Below, in pieces: positions 36,509-46,580 of a DNA stretch of 64,000 nucleotides. Below the pieces are notes generated by a model. The model saw only the letters and a list, made by a program, of their open reading frames with translations, was not told the origin of the DNA and searched no databases. Origin of the DNA: G963668605 sp963793625. Its GTDB lineage: Bacteria; Acidobacteriota; Terriglobia; Bryobacterales; Bryobacteraceae. Each line of letters opens with the position of its first letter. The first letter of the stretch is position 1. The stretch lies in the NCBI GenBank assembly GCA_963793625.1, contig CAWCAT010000004.1:124001-188000 (forward strand). The letters are read 5' to 3'. Made by a program: the position numbers and the translations under genes.

Positions 36509-39413
36509 ATTGCCCGAACAATCGCTCAAAGACTTCGCGCGTGCGCGATTGAATTTGCGCCAATTCGGCGATTAGTGGCTGATCATGCAGGTGATCCGGT
36601 GTCCAGAATGACACGAGATCGGTCAGCATCTCCAATTGTGCGGGTGAGTGCGGCAGACTGCCTTCGGTGTGCCCTGAGGATACACGCAGGGCGTGATCGA
36701 CAGCCCGATAAAATGTCGCCGCATCGTTCAGGAACACGGCGTCATTGTGATCCAGATGGCCCATCTTTTCAATAACGTCGATGCGCTCGGGAGTATTCAG
36801 AACCTTGAAGAAAATACCTGCGCCGCGCAGGCGCAAATACATCAAGGCGAAGTCGATATCGTAGTACCCGCCGCGCCCGGCTTTAAGCGGATTATCAGTC
36901 CCCTGCTCTTTCTCGAGCCGCTGGCGCATCTGCTGCAGCTTCTTCTGCGAGCGTCCGCTCTGACCGTAACGGCGCCAGTCAAGTTCCTGCAGCTCATTCA
37001 AAAAGTGAGTGGCGCGTTCGATATCACCGGCAATAGCCAGTGACTTCATGTAAGTAATGCCTTCCCACGCCTCGGCGCTCTTCGTGAAGTACTCCTTGAA
37101 CGTGCGTTCAGACTGCACCAGAGCGCCCTCACGGCCATTCGGACGCAGGCGCGTATCGACTGTAAACATGCTGCCCTCGCCGGTGTAGGCAGTGATCACG
37201 TCAATCATGCGTTCAGCAACGCGCGTCCAGAATGCGTGTTCGGGGATGTCCTCATCCTGCAGAACAAAAACAAGATCGGCATCGGAGCCGAGATCGAATT
37301 CACGCATCCCCAACCGGCCCAGGGCAACCACCATCAACTGGCCGTCCGCCTCATAGCCGTCGTGCAGCGGCGGGCGGCTGTTCACGACGTGATTGAAAGC
37401 GATCTTGTACGCTGCCGCTATGGTGGCGTCGGCGAGTTCCGAAGTGCGGCGCAGAGTCGTGAAGATGGGAACCTGCAGGCAGATGCTTTCGGCCTGGATG
37501 CGGAACATCTCGCGACGGAAATAGCGCCGCAGATCGGTGGCATCCTCAACCGTTTCCACAAGGACTTCATAGCGCGGCTTGCGATTGGGCTTCTCGCGCA
37601 TGCGCTTCATTTCCAGCAGCAGTTCCGGCACGCGAATCATCTGCTCGGCGAAGTAGTGGCTGTGTTCGAACAGAACCAGCACATAGCCAGCCAGGACAGG
37701 ATCGGCATCCAGCCAGCCGAGCCATTCCGGATTGTCGGTCACCTTCTCGAGAAAATGTTCAAAGTTCTGCGCCCCGCGGCGGAGTGTGCTGCGTTGCAGC
37801 GTAGCGGCAAGTCCCGGAGCTTTCTGGTCCAGAAAACGAACCAGATTGCTGGCGGTTTCGTTCACCATGGCCGCGGTCGGCTCCTCTGGTGACGCCGCAG
37901 GCTGAGTAACAGACGTGTAGTAGGTCGGCTTCTGCGCGTGGATTACCCGCGTGTAGATTTCCTGCACCTCTTCCAGATGCTTATTCAGCATCCGGAGCAA
38001 ATTGTCGGCGGAAGGCTCCGCACCGATCGAGGCCATTGGCAGTCGGTGCGCGATCAGGTCGCGTTCTTCCTGATCTCCAGGAAGTACGTGGGTCTGGCGA
38101 TCCTCTTCGAATTGCAGGCGGTGCTCCAGATTCCGAAGAAACTCGTATGCGGAAGCGAGCCGGGAATACTCAGTAGGCGACAGCAGGTCTTTGTCGCGCA
38201 ACCGGAAGAGCGCCTGCAGCGTACCGCCGTGGCGCACCCAGGGTTCCCGGCCGCCATGCAGGCGCTGCAGGCACTGCACCAGGAACTCGATATCGCGAAT
38301 CCCGCCTGGGGCAAGTTTCACATCGAAATCACTGCCGCCGCGCTTGCTCATCAGTTTCTCGTGAATGCGCTCACGCGCAACCGAGACAGCTTCGACTGCT
38401 GAGAAATCCAGCGTAGTCGAATAGATCAGCGGCTCGACAAAGGCAAGCAGTCTCGCACCCGGCCCCTTCTCGCCGGAGCAGACGCGTGCTTTGATTAGCA
38501 TCTGCAATTCCCAATCGCGGGCCCGGGTACGGTAATAAGCTTCCGCGCCATCGAGGGACATACAGACCTCACCCAGACGGCCGTCCGGGCGCAGGCGCAG
38601 ATCGACGCGATAGCACATGCCCTCCGCCGTATAGGTGGAAAGCATGGCCGTGAACTGCGTGGCGACTTTCTTATAGAACTCTTTGTTTGAGATCGAATTG
38701 GGACCCTCGGTCTGCCCATTCGCCGAATAAACGAACATCAAATCTATATCGGAGCTGTAGTTGAGTTCGCGCCCGCCGAGTTTACCCAGCGCGATGACGG
38801 AGAAGCCGCATTCGCGATTTTCACCGGCTGCGTCCACATACCGCGGAGTGCCGTAGCGGCGCACGAGATCTTCGCGGATGCGGCGATACGTGCCGTTCAG
38901 AATCGCGTCCGCGAGGTTCGAGAGCTCCTCTGTGGTCTCGGAGAGCGTGGCATATCCCAGCACGTCCCTTATGAGTATCCGAAAGATCTGCTGCCGCCGG
39001 AACAAGGCCAGCGTAAGCACTGAGGGAGGACCCGGATCAGGCCCGAGCTCGCGTTCCAGCTTGTCTTCGATTTCTTCCGAAAGCAGCAGGCGAGCGGTTT
39101 CATTGCCGTCGCTCAACTGCTTGACCCATTCCGGGTGCTGAATGATTTCTTCGGCCAGGAAACGGCTATAGGAAAAAATTGTGATCAGAATTTGCAGGTG
39201 GGCCGGCGAGTGGATCAGCCATTTGAAGGCGTTCGGATTCTGCGCGTGCAGACACTCCAGCCAGTGCAATGCCCCGTCAGGATCCGCCGAGGCGGAGAGC
39301 AGGAACCGCATGATCTCCTGGAGTCCCGAAGGGATTTCCTGAATGATCTTATTGAGGTTGTTGAGCGCGCGCGTGCGATCGCGGAATTCGACGGTCTCCA
39401 GGAGATGTTGCAT
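36507..39413 (-). CDS. glnE: Bifunctional glutamine synthetase adenylyltransferase/deadenylyltransferase
   Basis: GlnE adds or removes AMP on glutamine synthetase under control of PII. This 968-residue protein has two nucleotidyltransferase-like halves: N-terminal (ELNYSSDIDLMFVYSANG, with LAPGGIRDIEFLVQ) and C-terminal (MREFDLGSDADLVFVLQDED, then GRGGYYDIDFALMYL). Both acidic metal-binding pairs are visible. It lies two genes downstream of glnA on the same strand, its direct substrate gene. That supports coordinated control of nitrogen assimilation. Confidence 0.95.
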   Translation of the reverse strand: MQHLLETVEFRDRTRALNNLNKIIQEIPSGLQEIMRFLLSASADPDGALHWLECLHAQNPNAFKWLIHSPAHLQILITIFSYSRFLAEEIIQHPEWVKQLSDGNETARLLLSEEIEDKLERELGPDPGPPSVLTLALFRRQQIFRILIRDVLGYATLSETTEELSNLADAILNGTYRRIREDLVRRYGTPRYVDAAGENRECGFSVIALGKLGGRELNYSSDIDLMFVYSANGQTEGPNSISNKEFYKKVATQFTAMLSTYTAEGMCYRVDLRLRPDGRLGEVCMSLDGAEAYYRTRARDWELQMLIKARVCSGEKGPGARLLAFVEPLIYSTTLDFSAVEAVSVARERIHEKLMSKRGGSDFDVKLAPGGIRDIEFLVQCLQRLHGGREPWVRHGGTLQALFRLRDKDLLSPTEYSRLASAYEFLRNLEHRLQFEEDRQTHVLPGDQEERDLIAHRLPMASIGAEPSADNLLRMLNKHLEEVQEIYTRVIHAQKPTYYTSVTQPAASPEEPTAAMVNETASNLVRFLDQKAPGLAATLQRSTLRRGAQNFEHFLEKVTDNPEWLGWLDADPVLAGYVLVLFEHSHYFAEQMIRVPELLLEMKRMREKPNRKPRYEVLVETVEDATDLRRYFRREMFRIQAESICLQVPIFTTLRRTSELADATIAAAYKIAFNHVVNSRPPLHDGYEADGQLMVVALGRLGMREFDLGSDADLVFVLQDEDIPEHAFWTRVAERMIDVITAYTGEGSMFTVDTRLRPNGREGALVQSERTFKEYFTKSAEAWEGITYMKSLAIAGDIERATHFLNELQELDWRRYGQSGRSQKKLQQMRQRLEKEQGTDNPLKAGRGGYYDIDFALMYLRLRGAGIFFKVLNTPERIDVIEKMGHLDHNDAVFLNDAATFYRAVDHALRVSSGHTEGSLPHSPAQLEMLTDLVSFWTPDHLHDQPLIAELAQIQSRTREVFERLFGQ

Positions 39414-39452
39414 GGCCGGTTGTAATCCCGCTCTACGAAGCGCGAGAAATCA

Positions 39453-39941
39453 TCACTCTCTATCTAGGCTGATTATATCGCCTGGAAAGAGCGTGCCCGG
39501 GTGCAGTACCGCAGCGTAGAAACCGCTTAGGCCCCAGCGTGGGGAGGTGAAGTCGCCGTTCTTGACAGCTTTGTCATAGACTTCAGCGCGCAAACCAGCT
39601 CCGTAGCGATCCAGTGCGGAACATGGGACGCGCATATTCATGAGTTCGATGACGATTTCGCCGATACGAAAGCGTTGGCCCAGGCGCCACTGGCGCAGAT
39701 CGAGACCGCTGGTAGTAATGTTTTCACCCAGGGCGCCGGGAAATAAGGGATAACCGCGAGCAGTGAGTTCGGTGATGTTTTCCTGGGAGATTAGCAGTAG
39801 CGCCTTCGTGGGGCCGCCGTGAAATTTGGGATGGTCATGGCCGTCGCCTTCAATACCTAGAGGACCAACGACAGCTTGAAGAATGGGGGTCTTGAGAATT
39901 CCGCCCGGCGAGATATTGAGCTGAACAACGGTACCGCGCAT
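39453..39941 (-). CDS. MOSC-domain protein
   Basis: The ATG at 39941 gives 162 residues. The MOSC pattern is GIEGDGHDHPKFHGGPTKAL near residues 33-52, then LFPGALGENITTSGLDL and FRIGEIVIELMNMRVPC. The cysteine in VPCSALDRYG is the conserved persulfide-carrying position. MOSC domains deliver sulfur to molybdenum cofactor or take part in N-hydroxylated-base reduction. It starts 2 bases after the T-tract of the glnA terminator hairpin, so it needs read-through or a promoter inside that short region. It lies between glnA and glnE. Confidence 0.88.
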   Translation of the reverse strand: MRGTVVQLNISPGGILKTPILQAVVGPLGIEGDGHDHPKFHGGPTKALLLISQENITELTARGYPLFPGALGENITTSGLDLRQWRLGQRFRIGEIVIELMNMRVPCSALDRYGAGLRAEVYDKAVKNGDFTSPRWGLSGFYAAVLHPGTLFPGDIISLDRE

Positions 39942-39942
39942 G

Positions 39943-39970
39943 AAAAGGGGCGGGAGTTGAAGCCCGCCCC
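39943..39970 (-). terminator. Terminator of glnA
   Basis: On the minus strand the stem GGGGCGGG with CCCGCCCC, around loop CTTCAACT, is followed by TTTT. It starts 8 bases after the glnA stop and ends directly before the MOSC start, so only limited read-through would reach MOSC and glnE. Confidence 0.8.
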
Positions 39971-39977
39971 ACACCTT

Positions 39978-41388
39978 TTAGATGTCGTAGTACAACGCGA
40001 ATTCGTACGGATGGGGACGCAGACGAACTGCTTCCGCTTCCGCTTTACGCTTGTAGCCGATAAAGGTCTCGATCAGTTCCTCAGTGAAGACATCGCCCTT
40101 GAGCAGGAACCCGTGGTCGTCTTCGAGCGCCGAGAGGGCTTCGTCGAGCGAACCGGGCATGGACGGCACATTCTTCATCTCTTCCGGAGAGAGATCGTAG
40201 ATGTCCTTATCGAGCGGCTCGCCTGGATCAATCTTGTTCAGGACGCCGTCGAGGCCGGCCATCATCAGCGCGGCGAAAGTCGAGGTAAGGGTTGCACGAA
40301 GGATCTGGTGGACGATACTCTACGCGCTTAGCTTTCGGGCTGGCCGAGTACATCGGAATACGTACGGCTGCCGAACGGTTACGGCGGGAGTACGCCAGGT
40401 TCACCGGAGCTTCGTAGCCCGGGACCAGACGCTTGTAGCTGTTCGTGGTCGGCGCAATGATCGCCGAGAGCGAACGGGAGTGCTTCAGCAGACCGCCGAT
40501 GTACCACAGGGCCATCTGGCTGAGACCGGCATACATGTCGCCGGCAAAGAGCGGAGCGCCGCCCTTCCAAAGGCTCTGGTGGCAGTGCATACCGCTGCCG
40601 TTATCGCCGAAGAGCGGCTTCGGCATGAACGTGACCGACTTGCCGTACTGGTTGGCGACGTTACGCACGCAGTACTTGTAGGTCATCATGTTGTCGGCCG
40701 ACTTCACCATGGTGTCGAAGCGCTGATCGATTTCGCACTGGCCGCCGGTGGCGACTTCGTGGTGATGGCACTCGATGTCCAGGCCGCACTTGAGCATGAC
40801 ATTGACCATGTCAGCGCGCAAATCCTGGTAGTGGTCGGTCGGCGGAACCGGGAAGTAGCCTTCCTTGTAGCGCGGGCGATAGCCAAGGTTGTCTTCGCGG
40901 CGGCCGGAATTCCAACGGCCCTCTTCCGCGTCGATGTGATAATAGCTGGAGTGCTGATTGGTATCGAAGCTGATGTTGTCGAAGATGAAAAATTCAGCTT
41001 CGGCTCCGAAATAGCAGGTGTCGGCCAGCCCGCTATTCTTCAGGTAGAGTTCGGCTTTCTTCGCAATCCAGCGCGGATCGCGTTCATAATGCTGACGGGT
41101 GATCGGATCGATCACGTCGGCTGTCATCACGAGAGTCGGAGTCTCAAAGAAGGGGTCCATCATGGCCGTGGTCCCGTCCGGGATCAGAAGCATATCGCTC
41201 TCGTTGATCGCGGCCCAACCACGGATGCTGGATCCGTCCATTCCAAAGCCGTCTTCGAAGCAATCTTCGGTAAGCTGCGAGATCGGATAGGAAATATGCT
41301 GCTGGAGACCCGGCAGGTCAGTAAAACGCAAGTCTAGTTGACGTGCGTCGTTTTTCTTGGCGTATTCCAATACTTCTTTCGGAGTCAA
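39978..41388 (-). CDS. glnA: Glutamine synthetase type I (one-base frameshift near 40282)
   Basis: GlnA makes glutamine from glutamate, ammonia and ATP. The TTG start at 41388 is chosen because GGGAGG lies five bases upstream; no better ATG is in frame. Recognisable segments are DLRFTDLPGLQQH, MDGSSIRGWAAINESDML, FGAEAEFFIFD, HCHQSLWKGGAPLFAGD (metal and ammonium sites) and NRSAAVRIPM. The frame breaks in CCTTACCTCGACTTTCG at about 40282. One base removed restores NPYLTFAALMMAGLDG and 469 residues, a normal length. The adenylylation tyrosine region (KRVEYRPPDPS) precedes the break. Confidence 0.95.
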
Positions 41389-41599
41389 ATCATCCTCCCT
41401 TTGCTAATATTGCGGCGTTGATCTAGAGAATCCTCGCTTGGCAAATCATTAGCTTATCTATTGCACGCGGGCCGCGCCAATCAAAATAACTTATGGGTCA
41501 GATTTAAGAAACGCGGGAAGTGGCGTAGAGCACCTAAACCATTTATTTGCAGCGCATTGCGTTGAGAGGCCGGGAAGCCGCTAAGATAGAGGAAAGTCG
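41389..41599. other. Intergenic region between divergent glnA and xseA
   Basis: These 211 bp hold the promoters of both genes. I see no confident sigma70 or sigma54 consensus and no small reading frame. The xseA ribosome site GAGGAAAG lies at its right end and the glnA site GGGAGG at its left end. Confidence 0.6.
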
Positions 41600-42971
41600 A
41601 TGGAACAGCAGCAACTCACAATTTCCTGGGAGCCGGAAAAGCGAATTTACCGCGTCGCCGAGCTGAATGCGGCCATTCGCGGAGTGCTGGATAAGGAATT
41701 TGGCGATGTCTGGGTTGCGGGCGAGATTTCCGGCGTCAAGCTTTCCTCGGCCGGACATTACTACTTCACGTTGAAGGACGAGAGCGGGCAATTGCGTTGC
41801 GTCTGCTTCAAAGGAACCGCGCGTTATCTGAAATTCAAACCGCAGGACGGCATCGCCGTGCTGGTGCGCGGTCATATAGACGTCTACGAGGCCCGCGGCG
41901 AGTATCAATTATTGGTGGACTCGATTGAACCGCAGGGACACGGTGCACTCCAGTTCGCGTTTGAGCAGTTGAAGAAGAAACTGAACGCTGAAGGATTATT
42001 CGCGGCAGATCGGAAACGCCCGCTTCCCAAACTTCCTTCGCGGATCGGTATCGTCACTTCACCCACCGGCGCGGTAATCCGCGACATGATCAACGTTATG
42101 GAGCGCAGATTCCCGGGGCTGCACATCCGGCTTTATCCGGCGCAGGTCCAGGGCGAAGGCGCTGTGTCGGCGGTCTGTGAAGGTATTGAGTATTTCAGCA
42201 AGTCGGATTGGGCGCAAATCGTGATTGTGGCGCAGCGGCGGCGGATCACTCGAAGATCTTTGGACATTCAATGAGGAGTCCGTTGCGCGGGCGATTGCAG
42301 CCTGTTCCGTGCCGGTGATTTCGGCTGTGGGCCACGAGACCGATTTCACGATTGCGGACTTCGTGGCGGATCTGCGCGCGCCAACACCTTCGGCTGCAGC
42401 GGAACTGGTGATCTGCACGCGCCAGGAGTTATTGGATCAAATTGTCCGTGCGACGCAGAAAATGCGGCGTGCCATGCAGTATCGAATTAATGAGGCGCAC
42501 CGGCGCTTGCAGCAGCAAGGCATTCAGCGCGCCAGCGGATTGTTGCAGCGCAGCATCGGGCGCAAAATGCAGCGCGTCGATGAACTCGATTACCGACTGC
42601 GTGATGCAGTGCGCGATGGCATGCAGGGGCGCCGCTGGCGCTTTCAAAAGGCGGAAATCAGGTTGAAGAAATTGGATCTGCGACTGCGCCTCGCAACTGC
42701 GCAACGTCGCGTGGCAGCCGCACAAACATTGGCGTTGCGCAGCATCGCTGCTCGTTTAGCCGTGGCACATCGCAAACTGGTCCCGTTGACTTCGAAGCTG
42801 GGGCAATTGAGCCCGCTTAAGGTACTGGAGCGCGGTTACGCAATTGTACAGGATGAGTCCGGCCATGTGCTCAAAGATGTTGCCGAAACCAGCGTGGAAG
42901 CGACCTTAAACGTATTACTCGCCAAAGGGAAATTAAAGGCCAAAGTATCCGAAATAGCCCTTCCGGAGTAA
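41600..42971 (+). CDS. xseA: Exodeoxyribonuclease VII large subunit (one-base frameshift at 42234)
   Basis: XseA is the large subunit of exonuclease VII, which degrades single-stranded DNA in both directions. The N-terminal OB fold is YFTLKDESGQLRCVCFKG. The catalytic core includes RIGIVTSPTGAVIRDMINV and the nuclease loop RGGGSLEDLW. The extra A at 42234 in GCGCAGCGGCGG breaks this loop; deleting it gives exactly ARGGGSLEDLW and 456 residues. The long basic coiled coil (RRLQQQGIQRASGLLQ and onward) binds XseB subunits. No xseB lies downstream within 90 bases. Confidence 0.95.
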
Positions 42972-43065
42972 AAAAAATCACTTTAAGAGCCAGTTGACTC
43001 CCGGACCGGGTATAGCAATAGAATCAGTCTGCGTTGTCGGAAATTAGCTTCGATACAGGGGTCAG

Positions 43066-46000
43066 ATGAGGTCATTTATACTCTGTTGTTTAATCGCCCT
43101 TGCACCTGCGTGCATGATGGCTCAAAACGTTTCGGGATCCATTTCCGGAACAGTTCAAGATAGCGGCGGCGCAGTATTGCCTGGCGCCGACGTAACAGTA
43201 ACCAGTTCTCAAGGATTCGTCCGAACAATGAAGACAAATCCGGTCGGGTTTTTTCGTTTCCCGATCTTAACGCCTTCCACTTTTACTGTAGTCATCACCG
43301 CACCAGGTTTTAAGAGATACGAACAAAAAGCTATCGAAGTAATTTCAGGCTCACAGCGCTCGATGGGCTCGATCACAATGCCGATCGGAGAACTTAGCGA
43401 GAGCGTCACAATTACTTCCGAAATCGTGCCCGTGCAAACAGGGTCTTCCGAAAAATCGGGCAGCCTGACCGGTGAAGATCTCGACCGAATGTCGCTACGC
43501 GGCAGGGATTTCATGGACGCGGTCGCATTGATGGCCGGCGTCGTGGACACTTCCGAAAGTCGTGATGCACCAGGACCGACCAGCATCGGTGGCATTTCGA
43601 TCCTGGGCGGCCGTGACAACTCCAAGAACATGACCATTGACGGCGTCACTAATCTCGACACCGGCTCGAATGGTTCGGTTCACAGTATGCCTTCGATGGA
43701 TTCGGTTGGCGAACTGAAGGTACTGCTCTCGAATTACGCCGCTGAATACGGCCGCAATTCCGGCGGCAGCATTACCGTCATCACAAAAGGCGGAGGCCGC
43801 GATTTCCACGGTTCCGCAGGCTGGTATTATCGCCACGAGAGTTTTTCTGCAAACAGCTTCTTCAATAACCGCAATGGGCTGAATGCCGACGGGTCACAGG
43901 TTTCACCGCGCGCCCCGTACCGTTACAACATCGGAAGCTACACTTTCAGCGGACCGATTTACCTGCCGGGCAAACAGAAAAAGAGCGACTCCAAGCTGTT
44001 CTTCTTTTTCTCGCAGGAATTCCAGCGCCAGAAAGTAAATTACGGATCGAAGACCGTGACTGTGCCGACTGCAATCCAACGCAACGGCGATTTTTCAAAG
44101 ACGCTCGACATCAACGGCAAGCTGGTGAACATCTGGGATTCGCAGAATAATCGCGTGGCGTTCCCGGGTAACGTGATTCCGGTCAGCCGCATCAGTCCGG
44201 TTGGCCAGAAGATTCTGCAAATGTTCCCGATGCCGAATTTTGTTGATCCGGCCGCGAACCGCGTGAATCAGTGGAATTACATTTCAGAAGCGACCGGCGC
44301 ATATCCTCGCCGCACAGAAATTGCTCGCGTCGATTGGTCTCCGCGTGCGAACCTGCAGACTCTATTTCCGCGTCAGCAATAACGCCGACGAACAGCATCC
44401 CACGTACACGAATTGGACGACGGGAAGCGTGAACTATCCGTTGACACAACTCACTTTCCGGCAACCCGGACAAGGCGCCACCGTACATAGTACCGCGACG
44501 CTTTCGCCCAGCATGTTCAGCGAGACTATTTTTGGCGTCAGCATCAACAGACTGACCTACTTCCCGGATGAGCCTGAAAAGGTCAGCAAGAAAGCTCTCG
44601 GCATCAACATTCCGCAGTGGAATCCCGAAGTGAACCCGGCCGGCTACATCCCGAACATGACTTTGGCGGTGTCAATGCGTACGCAAATCCGTCGATGAAC
44701 AACGGCATTCCCTACAAGAACTCCAACACGATCTTCAGCCTGGTGGAGAATATCAGCAAGATCAAAGACACGCACACGTATCGTTTCGGGATTTACCTGG
44801 AAAGAACCAGGAAAGATCAGAGCGCCAGTTCGGCAACTCGCGGAAACCTGAATTTCGACCGCACCAGCCAGAACCCGCTCGATAGCAACTATGGCTATTC
44901 AAACGCTATCCTGGGCGTCTATCAGTCGTATGCGGAGGCAACGTCGCGCCCACGTGCGCTCTACCGCTTCACAAACCTCGAATGGTATGTGCAGGATGCC
45001 TGGCGTATCAGGCGAAACCTGCTGATTGATTACGGCGTGCGTTTCTATGCCGACGCCCCACAGTATGACCAGCGCAATCAGCTGTCCTCGTTCTCAATCG
45101 GATAATGGGATCCTCAGAACGCACCGGTTCTGTTGCGTCCGGCTTATGACGACAAAAAGCAAAAAGTCGCGGTAGGATCCCACAACAGGCGTGTTTTATC
45201 CGCAGGGCCTGATCGGCACGTTCGCGCCGGGCAAGGGCAGCCCTTCGAACGGCATGGTTCAGCCGGGCATAACGCCGGGCTATCCGAGCGCACCTTACCA
45301 GCAAGCTCAGTAAACATTGCACCACGCCTGGGCTTCTCCTGGGATCCATTCAGCCGTGGACGCACCGCGATTCGCGGCGGCGGCGGGGATCTACTATGAT
45401 CGCATCATGGGGAACCCGACGATGGACACGCTGGCTAATCCGCCGACCGTATTCACGCCGTCCATCTACTATGGCGAAATTCAAATCTGCGGACGCCGTT
45501 GGCAAGGGCATTTTGGCGCCCAGCAATATCGGGAGTTCACTGCTCGGCAAACAGAAGATCCCGACGACCTACAATTACAGCTTCGGCGTTCAGCAGCAGC
45601 TCGGCCGCTCAATCATTCTGGATCTGGGCTATACAGGATCTATTTCACGGCATCAACTCTGGAAACGAAACATCAACGCAACCCCGTTCGGTGCTACCTG
45701 GACGGATGTCAATCCGCAGAATATGGATCCGACCAACGGAACCGCCGCGCTCCCGAACAACTTCCTGCGGCCGATAATTGGCTATGGCGACATCAACATC
45801 TTCGAGTTCGGTTCTACCTCGAATTACAACTCACTGCAGTTCAGCGCCAATCGCCGCTGGACCAAGGGCTTTATGATCGGCTTCGCCTATACCTTCTCAA
45901 AGGTACTGGGATCGGCTAACACCGATACGACATCAGTGAGTGCATTCATGAAACCGCGCGAGTGGAATTACGGTCCGCTGGCCTATGACCGTAATCACGT

Positions 46001-46514
46001 TGCATCGCTCCGCTACAGCTACCAAATTCCGAAGCTCGGCAAAAAGCTCAATTCGCGCATGCTTGGCCTGGTAACGGACAATTGGGAGGTTTCGGGCACA
46101 GGACGCTTCCAAACCGGCGGTCCGTTCACTCCGGGTTGGGCGCAGGTGGACTACATCAACCAGACCGGCAGCACCGAGGGCGCACGCATCTCGGTGGGAA
46201 ATCCGAATGCCCCTGAGGTGGAACGTTTCGTCCGTCCACTGAAGGGAACGTTTGGGAATTCCGGCTCGAACACGCTGCGCAACGGCGGCGTGAACCTCTT
46301 TGATACTTCCGTGAACCGCACCATCAGGCTGCGGGAGAAGCTGAGCGTGCAATTGCGTGTAGAGAGCTACAACACGTTCAATCACACCAACTTCTCCAGC
46401 AGGGACGCCACGGCCCGCTTCTCCGGGCCGGATCAGATCAATCCTTTGTTCCTGACGTATAGTGCCGCAAACAACCAGCGCCGGCTGCAGTTCGCCGCGC
46501 GTATGAACTGGTAA
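43066..46514 (+). pseudogene. Second Oar-like TonB-dependent receptor, multiply broken
   Basis: The ATG at 43066 gives a signal peptide (LCCLIALAPACMMAQ), a regulatory domain (SGSISGTVQDSGGAVLPGAD), a plug (MSLRGRDFMDAVALMAGVVD; GGRDNSKNMTIDGVTNLD) and a barrel that ends in RRLQFAARMNW. The reading frame is interrupted about seven times: single-base insertions near 44355, 45172, 45390 and 45486, apparent deletions near 44660 and 45312, and an in-frame TAA at about 45103-45105. Translation resumes recognisable barrel sequence after each break (LYFRVSNNADEQHPTY; VQDAWRIRRNLLIDYG; IYYDRIMGNPTMDT). Repaired length would be about 1148 residues. It is either a decaying gene or a poorly read region. 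Confidence 0.85.
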
Positions 46515-46530
46515 AAGTAAACGTAAGAAA

Positions 46531-46559
46531 GGCCCGTCGCACTACGCGGCGGGCCTTTT
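46531..46559. terminator. Terminator between the Oar-like pseudogene and guaB
   Basis: The stem GGCCCG/CGGGCC around TCGCACTACGCGG is followed by TTTT on the plus strand. The stop of guaB on the minus strand lies 22 bases away, so it can act for both genes. Confidence 0.8.
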
Positions 46560-46580
46560 GTGTTTTACGATTCTTTGTAC

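Noticed and set aside
40201..41337. 378-codon plus-strand frame across glnA
   Set aside because: A mirror of glnA in GC-rich sequence; the glnA protein motifs are unmistakable.
29864..42971. Programmed ribosomal frameshifting in mutS, glnA and xseA
   Set aside because: No slippery heptamer or stimulatory hairpin is visible, and the simple removal of one base restores motif and length; a read error is simpler.
43066..43600. Second independent receptor gene rather than a pseudogene
   Set aside because: Only the first 438 codons are open; the remaining barrel is split over several frames.
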